Shown here one piece after another: positions 51,009 through 60,000 of a DNA stretch of 64,000 nt. This DNA is from Runella sp. SP2. GTDB taxonomy: Bacteria; Bacteroidota; Bacteroidia; Cytophagales; Spirosomataceae. Numbering within the stretch: position 1 is the stretch's first letter; each line of letters opens with the position of its first letter. The translations under genes and the position numbers were made by a program. The stretch spans positions 2,728,001 to 2,792,000 of the forward strand of contig NZ_CP031030.1 of the NCBI RefSeq assembly GCF_003711225.1, in the 5' to 3' direction. The notes below the pieces were generated by a model. The model was given only the letters and a program-made list of their open reading frames with translations, was not told the DNA's origin and did no database searches.

Positions 51009-54000
51009 TTACTTTCCGCCCGTTTTTCGGAAATAATTGTCGGCTTCTCGTTTGTAGAAAGGTGCAAAACTTGGCGGCACCGTGCGTAACAGCTCCGTTT
51101 GACGTTGCTTTTCTTTGACGTATTGTTCAAAAGCCGCAGGCGGGGTTTTGGGTTGAGGCTTAGCCGTTTCTGATTTGCGCTGGTTGTCTTCCTCTTGTTG
51201 ACGGAGCGCTTTTTCCGACTCCAACAACCGCGTCACAATCTCTTCTTGGCGTTTAATCAAATTAGGATTCACCCGCTTATTCACCAAATCGGTTTCGGTT
51301 TCGTCCATTTTTTGCATCAAATCTTTGACTTCATTGCCCAGCTTTTTACCAGCTTCTGTCCCCTTCTGTGAATCCATCAGTTCTTTCATCATCTGACGAA
51401 TCATGGCTTGTTCTGCCGCCATTTTAGCCAACTGTTCCGACATTTGACGCCCTCCCATGCCACCTTGGCCACCTTGTTGGTTTTTCTGAAGTTGCTGAAT
51501 CCGCTGGTTTAGTTGCTTTTGTAAATCACCCATGCTTTGCCCTGGGTTCTTACCTTTTCCTTTTTTACTACCTTTCCCTGGCATACTCATGGCCATCATA
51601 GCAGCTTGCATTTGTTGAAGCGTTTGGCTCAACATCAACGACAAATTGTTCATCGACGTCATCGCAAATTGCTGCTTGCTGGTGGCCATATTCAGACGAC
51701 GTTCGCGAATAAAACGTGTACTTTCCGTCATGTGAAACTTCATGTCGTTCAGTTCGCGGGTGACAAAAGTCTGAATTTGCATCACTCGTTTCGCCAACGC
51801 GTAGAGGCTATCTTCAATCACCTTGGCGTCGTCTTGTAGCTTGAGTTGGTCTTGTGCCAATTTGACAAAACGAGGGTCTTGCAGCCCTACGCCGCGAAAA
51901 TCTTTCATTACGCGTTCTTGGTCAAACGACAAATGAATGAGGTTTTCGAGAATATCACGGAGGTTGTCAATGTTCTCGTCCATCGCTTCCATTTCGGCAC
52001 TTTCCATCGACTCCTGCATTTTCTGCGCCATTTTTCTCATCGACTTCGCCGCATTTTTCTGCGATTTAGAGGCGCTCTTGTTTTGCTTTTGTTGCAACTG
52101 TTTCGAGCTGTTGTCTTGTTCCTGATCGACATCCTTTTGGTCTTCTTTGCCCGTATCAATGTCATTTTTATCGTCTAGCTCTTCATTGAGTTTTTCAAGT
52201 TCCTCAATGTCTTTTTTGGTTTCGTCAAACTCTTTGTTCAACTCTTCCTGTTCTTTTTTGAGCTCTTCTTGTTTCTGCTCCTGTTCTTTGTTTTGACCGT
52301 CTTTATTTTGTTGGTCTTTACCCTTTTGGTCTTTCTCTTTTTGCTCTTGTTCTTTGGCCAACTGTTCCGCTTTTTCGGCAAGTTTTTCTTCTTTTTCCGC
52401 CATTTCGTTCAAATCCTTCTGAATTTGCTCGGCTTTTTGCTGCACCTGCATTTGTTTGAACATCTCAAGGGCTTTCTCAATTTCCTTTTGCGCGTTGAAC
52501 TCCTTGTTTTTCAACTTGTTCATCAACTCTTGCATCTTGTCATCGCGCTGCTGTTGATCGAGCAATTTTTCAAGTTGTTCGTACAATTTTTGCGTTTCTG
52601 GATCGAGCAACTCTTTCATCAGTTTTTGCAACTGTTCCATTTTTTGCTTCATCTCAGGACTTTGCTCCGAAAATCTATCCTGTTTCTCTTGCGAAGTCTG
52701 CGCTTGTTCCTGCATACTTTTCATGTCGTTTTGCAGTTCATCGCGTTTTTTCAACAAGTCTTCAATTTGCTTTTTATCCTTGAAATCCAACTCTTTTTCA
52801 CTCTTCAAACGTTGGTCGAGTTTTTCGATTTCTTTTTGTAGGCTCTTTGCTTTTTGAAGGGTTTTGTTGATTTGGGCTTCGGTTTTTTCGGCTGATTTTT
52901 CGGCTTCAGCCCGCACCTCTTCTTTCGACGGAACGGCAAAATCAATCATGCGCGACTTAGCGGATTTAGGCCCGTTTACGCCGTCGTTGTCCCACACCTG
53001 AACGTAGTATTCGATGCGGTCGCCAGGTGTCAGGCGAAGACTATCCACAAACCATTGAAAATAAAACGTTTGGCTAGTTGTTGCTTTGTTAAAAGGAATA
53101 CTAAATCCTTTGTAAGCCACCTTTTTAGGGTCAGTTTTGTCGGTTTTGCGGCGCAAATTATAAAAGACCCGAAGGTTAGAAAAGCCATAGTCGTCGGCTA
53201 TATTTCCTCCCAACACAAAATAATTATACAAGGTCGTATCTTGGTAATTCTCAAGGGTCAGCGTTGGGTGCTTGTCGTTGATGACATTAAGGAAATAGCT
53301 TATTTTTTCGCGGTTTTGAGAATCATCGTTTTTGAGCTTGATTTCGTAATTTCCCGAGCGGCGCACCGTACGTTTAAACTCGTAGCCACCTGTCAGTTTA
53401 CTCTCGGCCGTGTAGGCTTTTTGATCACCTTCAAAAGCCAATGACATGTCTTTGGTGGCATCTGTATTAAAATCCCAACTAATGGTTGTCCCTTCAGGAA
53501 TCGTCAAATTCCCCACGTTGCTCAACTGTTCAGCGGGTTTTCCCAAATACGCAGGATAATTTAACGTAACATCAAAAGAAAGCAAACTTGGGCGTTCGGC
53601 GACGGTCAATTCATATTCTTTTGACTTATAACCCGCTGCCTCAAATTGAAAATCAATCGGACGTTGCACGTTTTTGAAGGTATAAGAATACGTATTGTTG
53701 TCTTCGGCATCAAGTTTAAACTTCGCTTTGTTATGAACTACATAAACAGCTTCTGGCAACGCCCCTCCTGCCAACGACAACCGAAGCGTAAAATCCTCAT
53801 TACGAAACGCTTTCAGATTTGGATTATCTAATTGAAAAGTAAAAGGAGCGTCGTTAAATTCTTTTTCAAAGTGAATGATACGGTCAGAACTGCTTGCAAA
53901 AAAGCGGGGATTAATGGCCAAAACCAACGCTATGGCTGCCAAAGGATACACTGCATATTTGAGGTAACGGCGGTTTTGCTCAATTTTGATGGCATCCGAA

Positions 54001-54428
54001 AACCGCACAATCATCAATTGCTTTGATTTCTGTTGAATACTGGCTTCAATCAAGTCGGTTTGTTGTCCCGACAAGCCACGAAGCTGGAGGGTATTGATAA
54101 GTTTATCACCAATTTCGGGAAAAAAGCTCCCAATTTGGTTGGCTGCTTCTTCGTCAGATAGAGACTTTCGCAACCCCCACAAATGAAAAATGGGGATAGC
54201 TACCCACCGCACGAGGGCATAGCCCAAAATGCCAATAAATCCATAAAAAAGCGCAGCACGTACACCCGAACTAAATCGCCCAAAGTACTCTAACGTGTTG
54301 ACAAACAGATATGCTGACAAAACAAAAGCGGCTGCAAAGATGACGCCTTTAATGAGCTGATTGAGATAAAATTTCCGTTTGTACTCACCAATGCGCTCCA
54401 GCAGTACGGAAAGGGTTGGGGTTGTCAT
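51009..54428 (-). CDS. DUF4175 protein with giant coiled coil
   Basis: 1139 residues. Two membrane helices at the N-terminus (about 22-48 and 60-80), the DUF4175 domain (AANQIGSFFPEIGDKLINTL) and a third hydrophobic segment near 160. Residues 200-470 are beta-rich periplasmic modules with an NDKHPTLTLENYQDTTLYNY segment. Residues about 500-1100 are nearly continuous charged coiled coil rich in Lys, Glu and Gln (about 25 or more heptads), with short Gly/Met-rich patches (GSKKGKGKNPGQ, GGQGGMGGRQMSEQ). The family is conserved in Bacteroidota, often near MoxR/BatA-type genes elsewhere, with no settled function. Minus-strand neighbour of the penicillin-acylase gene, 262 bp downstream of it. Confidence 0.9.
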   Translation of the reverse strand: MTTPTLSVLLERIGEYKRKFYLNQLIKGVIFAAAFVLSAYLFVNTLEYFGRFSSGVRAALFYGFIGILGYALVRWVAIPIFHLWGLRKSLSDEEAANQIGSFFPEIGDKLINTLQLRGLSGQQTDLIEASIQQKSKQLMIVRFSDAIKIEQNRRYLKYAVYPLAAIALVLAINPRFFASSSDRIIHFEKEFNDAPFTFQLDNPNLKAFRNEDFTLRLSLAGGALPEAVYVVHNKAKFKLDAEDNNTYSYTFKNVQRPIDFQFEAAGYKSKEYELTVAERPSLLSFDVTLNYPAYLGKPAEQLSNVGNLTIPEGTTISWDFNTDATKDMSLAFEGDQKAYTAESKLTGGYEFKRTVRRSGNYEIKLKNDDSQNREKISYFLNVINDKHPTLTLENYQDTTLYNYFVLGGNIADDYGFSNLRVFYNLRRKTDKTDPKKVAYKGFSIPFNKATTSQTFYFQWFVDSLRLTPGDRIEYYVQVWDNDGVNGPKSAKSRMIDFAVPSKEEVRAEAEKSAEKTEAQINKTLQKAKSLQKEIEKLDQRLKSEKELDFKDKKQIEDLLKKRDELQNDMKSMQEQAQTSQEKQDRFSEQSPEMKQKMEQLQKLMKELLDPETQKLYEQLEKLLDQQQRDDKMQELMNKLKNKEFNAQKEIEKALEMFKQMQVQQKAEQIQKDLNEMAEKEEKLAEKAEQLAKEQEQKEKDQKGKDQQNKDGQNKEQEQKQEELKKEQEELNKEFDETKKDIEELEKLNEELDDKNDIDTGKEDQKDVDQEQDNSSKQLQQKQNKSASKSQKNAAKSMRKMAQKMQESMESAEMEAMDENIDNLRDILENLIHLSFDQERVMKDFRGVGLQDPRFVKLAQDQLKLQDDAKVIEDSLYALAKRVMQIQTFVTRELNDMKFHMTESTRFIRERRLNMATSKQQFAMTSMNNLSLMLSQTLQQMQAAMMAMSMPGKGSKKGKGKNPGQSMGDLQKQLNQRIQQLQKNQQGGQGGMGGRQMSEQLAKMAAEQAMIRQMMKELMDSQKGTEAGKKLGNEVKDLMQKMDETETDLVNKRVNPNLIKRQEEIVTRLLESEKALRQQEEDNQRKSETAKPQPKTPPAAFEQYVKEKQRQTELLRTVPPSFAPFYKREADNYFRKTGGK

Positions 54429-54612
54429 AAATTCAATTTTTTTATTGGCTGGTGTTTAGTCAATAGTAAAATAACTCTTTGTACGAAGATACGTTTAAAG
54501 ATAACGCAAAAATGATGCAAAAAGTAATGGTTTGCCAGAAAGATTCTGCGGATAACGCATTTTGGGGGACATCTTTGGGCTTTTTGCCGACGATTGCTAT
54601 TTTTTATTTACT

Positions 54613-54681
54613 TGAACCATATAAGACATTTAAGGGATTATAAGAAAACCTTTTATGCTCTTATATGTCTTATATGGTTCA
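54613..54681. repeat. Long imperfect hairpin (17-bp perfect outer arms)
   Basis: TGAACCATATAAGACAT (54613-54629) and ATGTCTTATATGGTTCA (54665-54681) are perfect arms around a 35-bp spacer. It lies between two minus-strand genes without a T-run, so it could be a small inverted-repeat element or an mRNA hairpin. Confidence 0.7.
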
Positions 54682-54690
54682 TAAAAAACA

Positions 54691-56892
54691 TTATTCTCCA
54701 GGTTTATAGGTTCGTTCGGCGTTTGCCAATACATCCTTTTTGTAAAAAAAGATTTCCTTAAACTGCGCATGGATATATCCATTGACTTGGTCGGTATAGT
54801 GAGGAGAAGTAGAATTTGTACTAGCTCCTCCTGTCAGCACAGTTTTGGCTTTCAATACTTTACCAAATTCAACCGCTGCCACAAACGTATTACCCGTAAC
54901 GCCATAACGGGCCTTGGTTTGGGGTGATTTCCGACTCACATACGCATTGAGTGAGCCCATGTACCCTGGTGTAGCAGGCACTGCCCAGCTTTTCTCGGTG
55001 TCACTAAAAGGCTTCCCCTCCACTGGACGCTGAAAACGATTGATTTTTCCCCAAGAAACCTCCCAAGTACCAAAGTCTTTCCGCAACTCAGCAACTACTT
55101 GGCCAAGCATTTTCAGTTGCTCGGCAGGCGACAAAAAATCAACCGACAAATTGGAGCCGTTGGTTACGGAGTATTGTTCTTCATTTGTGATGGGTCTTGG
55201 CAACTTGGCCACGTTCATTTGTACCAATCGTTCTGTCCACAATACGGCCAAGGTCGTTGCCACAGAGGAGGTATCTGTACGATAATCCCAAGCGCTCAAC
55301 GTTTTGATTGCCCCTGCCAAAGCAGCAAAAACCGTATCATTTTTCACCTTCTCGAAAGAGGAAATCAGCGAAGGAATAAAACGAGTAGCATTTGGCAAAT
55401 AAGGGTCGTGAGCAGCCTTAATTACGTCGTCCAAAGTCGCATTTTGAAGCTGATTTAACACCCGAACGGCATTCACAGCCCTAGGAGTATTTCCGTCAGG
55501 AAGCATATAAATCGGCTTGCGGTTCATCACAGAATCAAACTCCCCTGCGGCATACAATGGGGTAGAATTACAGTTTTGTACCCAGCCGTTGGCAGGATTG
55601 ATGTAATGTGGCAATTCTTCCAATGCGTGCGTTCCTTGCCATTCCGTTTCTTTAATACTGCCGTCCACTTGGCGTTTCCAGTCGTAGGAAGGGTTACGTT
55701 TTGGCACAAAATTGCCGTGCCAGTAGCCAATGTTGCCGTCGCGGTCGGCATAAACAATGTTGTTTCCTACCATCACGCGTTTGTTGAGCACCTTGGTAAA
55801 TTGCTTCAGGTTTTTTGTCTTCATTTTCTGCCAGTTTACTGCCAACAAATCAATATTCGACTCTTGGGATTTGAGACTTATCCACTTTTTATTGCGTACT
55901 GCCACCACTGGGCCGTGGTGAGTACGGTAAATAGTGAATGTTTTTGACAACAACTCCTCTCCTTTTTTGTACTTCAGCGTCACTTTTGAGCTATCGACTG
56001 CTTTCGATTTCCCCTCATACTGATAAACATAGCCATTTCCTTGCTTTGTTACGGTCTCAGCATACAGGTCTTTCCCGTCCGACAGCGTCACAGGGTGCAT
56101 CCAGCCCAAATGTTCGTTGAATCCCTGAAAAATATTGAATTGCCCCAAAAATGGCGCTCCGTAGGAATTAAGTCCTTCTTCGCTAACGAGGTGAATTTCG
56201 ATACGGCCATAAAACTCTGAGTGGGGGTTGATGAGTAAAATAGCGTTTTTGTTTTGTGTCCGTGAAGGAGCAATCGCCCAGCCATTTGACCCACCTGCTT
56301 GCTGAAAATCATGTTCGAGCGACGGACTTAGGGAGGCCAATGAAACGCTGGCGTCTTTCCCGTAAAATGCCCGAAATTCGGCCTCGGTCAAGTTGCTGTT
56401 GGCAATGGAAGGGATGTTGTTCATCAATGCCATCCAAGGCTCAACGCGAGTCAGTAACCTGGGCTTTACTTGAGGATGAGAAATCAAATAAAAATTAATC
56501 CCAGCGGCGTAGGCATCGCACAATTTGCGCAACCATTTGGGAGAGCGTTGGTATAGTTGAAGGGCTTTGGTAGGATCAATAAACGTTCTTGCCCATAAAT
56601 CTTGGTACAAATCCGATTCCCCGTTCACTTCTGCTTGTCGTCCAAGTCTGACTATCAATGAGTTTTCTACTTTAGCAAAAAACTCTTCGCACTGAACGTA
56701 CATCATCCCAAACACGGCGTCGGCGTCAGTTTTGGTATATACGTGAGGTACCCCCCACTTGTCTTTGACGATGGTGATTTGGTTGGCTTGCTGTTGCAAC
56801 TTGGCGACTTCTTCCGTTGAAAAAGTTTGGGCAAAAGCGAACGATTGTACTAAAAGACCAATAAGGGTTGGAAAAATAAAACGATGAAACAT
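54691..56892 (-). CDS. Penicillin acylase-type Ntn hydrolase, secreted
   Basis: 733 residues. Signal peptide ends near SFAFAQ. The alpha chain is followed by a spacer and the autocleavage site: the nucleophile Ser202 in AGGSNGWAIAPSRTQNK starts the beta chain, as in penicillin G acylase, PvdQ and QuiP. Typical beta-chain features are ILLINPHSEFYG, a GKDLYAE stretch and GNIGYWHGNFVPKRN. The enzyme acts outside the cytoplasm on amides such as acyl-homoserine lactones, N-acyl amino acids or bile-acid conjugates; substrate cannot be decided. It is transcribed away from the large LRR gene. Confidence 0.92.
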   Translation of the reverse strand: MFHRFIFPTLIGLLVQSFAFAQTFSTEEVAKLQQQANQITIVKDKWGVPHVYTKTDADAVFGMMYVQCEEFFAKVENSLIVRLGRQAEVNGESDLYQDLWARTFIDPTKALQLYQRSPKWLRKLCDAYAAGINFYLISHPQVKPRLLTRVEPWMALMNNIPSIANSNLTEAEFRAFYGKDASVSLASLSPSLEHDFQQAGGSNGWAIAPSRTQNKNAILLINPHSEFYGRIEIHLVSEEGLNSYGAPFLGQFNIFQGFNEHLGWMHPVTLSDGKDLYAETVTKQGNGYVYQYEGKSKAVDSSKVTLKYKKGEELLSKTFTIYRTHHGPVVAVRNKKWISLKSQESNIDLLAVNWQKMKTKNLKQFTKVLNKRVMVGNNIVYADRDGNIGYWHGNFVPKRNPSYDWKRQVDGSIKETEWQGTHALEELPHYINPANGWVQNCNSTPLYAAGEFDSVMNRKPIYMLPDGNTPRAVNAVRVLNQLQNATLDDVIKAAHDPYLPNATRFIPSLISSFEKVKNDTVFAALAGAIKTLSAWDYRTDTSSVATTLAVLWTERLVQMNVAKLPRPITNEEQYSVTNGSNLSVDFLSPAEQLKMLGQVVAELRKDFGTWEVSWGKINRFQRPVEGKPFSDTEKSWAVPATPGYMGSLNAYVSRKSPQTKARYGVTGNTFVAAVEFGKVLKAKTVLTGGASTNSTSPHYTDQVNGYIHAQFKEIFFYKKDVLANAERTYKPGE

Positions 56893-57007
56893 GATACAGT
56901 GTAAAGTTTAGGGTAACGAAAAAATCAGGTTTTTAACTTGTTTATCTGGAATTTGTGAGTTAGAATTGCTTACTATTCCAAGTAAATCTACTGAAAATAT
57001 CCTTGCC

Positions 57008-60000
57008 ATGAAACCTATTTTACTTTCATTAACTGTATCAAACATTTGCAAATGGCTTTTTTTAGTTTTGACGGGCATTGTGGGAACGTTTCCTACGCAG
57101 GCCCAGACCATTACCGACAATGCCTTTGCAGGAGCCATTCGAGAGGTGTGTCCAACTTGTATTGACGACGCCAACAAGCTGCTTTTCCCCGCAACGAGCC
57201 TTACGTCTTTGGACATTTCTAACAAAGGAATCAGTGACTTAACTGGGATTGGTGGGTTTACGTCGTTAAAATCACTGAATTGCCACAGTAACAAACTTAC
57301 CCAATTACCCACCCTCCCGTCCACCCTGACGACCCTCCAGTGCGATGTCAACCAAATCACGAGTTTACCAACTTTACCTGCTGGTTTGACTACGCTGTCT
57401 TGCAGCTACAATCAGCTACCATTTTTGCCCAATCTTCCCACTACCCTAACGGCCTTGGCCTGCAACAACAACCAGCTTACCAACTTACCCGACCTCCCAA
57501 ACACGCTGACATCGCTCACCTGTTCCAACAATCAGTTGGCGGCCCTGCCAAATGCCTTGCCTGCGGGTCTTAAAACATTGTTTTGTTTATCCAACAAACT
57601 CACCCAATTACCAACCCTACCAAACAGCCTCACGACTTTGTACTGTCAGGAGAATCAAATCAGCTGTTTGCCAGCCTTACCCAGTTCTCTGTCTGTTTTG
57701 TACTTAGATACCGATAAAATCAGCTGCTTACCCACAGTTGTTTCAGGCTTGAAGGTTTATAATGCGAGGGGAAATCTTGCGGAAGAGATGGGGATTTGTG
57801 TGACGATAAGCAATCCCGTTTTACTCACCGCAATTAAGAGTAGGTGTTCAGCTTGTTTTGACAATTGTAATAATTTAACCCCCTATGCTTTCACTTTAAC
57901 TTATCTTGAACTTGATGGGCTTTCAACCAACTCACTTAGCGGGATTGAACATTTCAAGTCCCTACAGAACCTCTCATGTCGCTATGCTCAACTAGAAAGT
58001 TTACCTGATAATCTGCCAAATTCACTATTACGTCTCGATGTTCAGAACAATAAAATCACATCACTGCCTAATCTTCCTCCAAACATTCAACATCTGCAAT
58101 TGGCACAAAACAAGCTTACTAAAATTGACAGTTTACCCGCTGCTCTTAGGCAGTTATATTGTAACAATAATTTAATTGCCTTTTTACCAAAACTCCCCTC
58201 AACACTTACACTCCTAGATTGTAGTAATAACCTCCTTCGTACATTACCTGCGTCATTATCCAATCTGAACTCACTTATAGCCTACAATAATCAATTAATT
58301 GAACTCCCTCCTATTCCTTCTCAATTAAGCACGCTGGATGTCAAATCTAACTCACTTACCAAGTTACCTTCTTTACCATCTCAACTTTCATCACTTTATT
58401 GCGATAATAATTCAATTACGTGTTTACCACTGCTTCCTAACTCAATTTATAGCATTTCTATTAATAATAATCCCATAAGTTGTATCCCAAATAAAATTAT
58501 CGATCGTATTGTATATCTTAATGGAAAAGAACTACCGCTTTGTGGTATAGCTAACATCAATCTTATTGCTGCTGTCCAAAAAGTATGCCCTTCTTGTTTT
58601 GATGAATGTCTAAAAATAAAAACGGAAGAAATTGAGAAAATTACAAATCTCGATTTATCTGGACAGAATATTTCGTCACTTGAAGGCATTGATTTGTTTA
58701 CATCGCTTGAGTCTTTAAACATCAGTAATAACCCAATCACTTGCCTCTATAATCTTCCTAAAAATCTGTTGAGCCTAACCATTGATACTGACAAAATTAC
58801 TTGTATCCCCGATTCACTGCCAGCGCTAAAAGTGTATAATTCACTAGGTCAACTTATACCTACTCCTGAAAAATGTGTCAAAATTTTAGACAATGTATTA
58901 GCAAATAGAATCCGTAGTTCTTGTTATAGTTGTATAAATGAATGTAATATCCTTTTACCACGTTCTCAATCTTTAACTCAACTAACAATATATCAAACGA
59001 ATGGTATTGAAGAGTTAGTAAAACTAAAGGCCCTAACTCATTTATCATGTTACAACTGTGAAGGTGAAAAACTACCAAATTTACCTAAAAATTTACGTTT
59101 ACTAAATTGGTCAATCGGAAAATTAACTCGTGTTGAAAATTTACCTGATAGTTTAATAGAAGCTCATCTTTCGTCAAATCAGATTACTGAAATAATAAAT
59201 TTACCTACCAAATTAAAAATATTATCTATACCAAACAACAAATTAAAAACTCTCCAAAATTTATCGATTTTTTTAGAAAAGATTGATGCTTCTAGCAATC
59301 AAATCTCGTCTATCGATAACCTCCCAAATACACTTATTGAACTTAATGTCCGATATAATCAATTAAGTTCGCTTCCAGACCTGCCTTCAACTTTACAAGT
59401 TATAAACTGCAGTCAAAACCCCCTAATTACTTGTTTACCCTTTTTGCCACGAGGATTAAAATCATTGGAAATATACGGAAATTCTGAAATCAAATGTCTT
59501 CCCAATAAAGTTGATAATCTTACATTAGGCACTAATTATACGAATCCACTACCTATTTGCGGTTTAGGTGATCCAAATTTAATCTTGGCGATTCGTGAAG
59601 TTTGTAATAATTGCTTCAACTCATGCTTCGAAATTAACTATGAAGAAGCTCTAAAGATAACAAATCTTGAGATTTCAGGCAAAGCTATAAACAATTTAGT
59701 CGGACTTGAAAACTTTCCCAACATTCAGACATTAAATATAAGCAATAATAATATCGTTTGTATTCCATTTTTACCCGAAAACCTTATTTCATTGACCATT
59801 GATGCTGAAAAAATAACCTGCTTACCCACACACAACCCCAATCTCAGAGTGTATGATAAAAGTGGGCAATTAATAAATACGCCTGCATTATGTCCAGAAC
59901 GCATTTTTGATAGCAACTTTGCCCAAGCAATTAAACGGCAGTGCCCTACTTGCTTGGATGATTGCAACAACCTTTTACCGCCTGCCAAAACACTTGAGCA

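Noticed and set aside
52269-52841. Plus-strand Leu/Phe-rich ORF of 190 codons
   Set aside because: It is the antisense of the Glu/Lys coiled coil of the DUF4175 gene; GAA/AAA codons read in reverse give TTC/TTT and mimic membrane protein.
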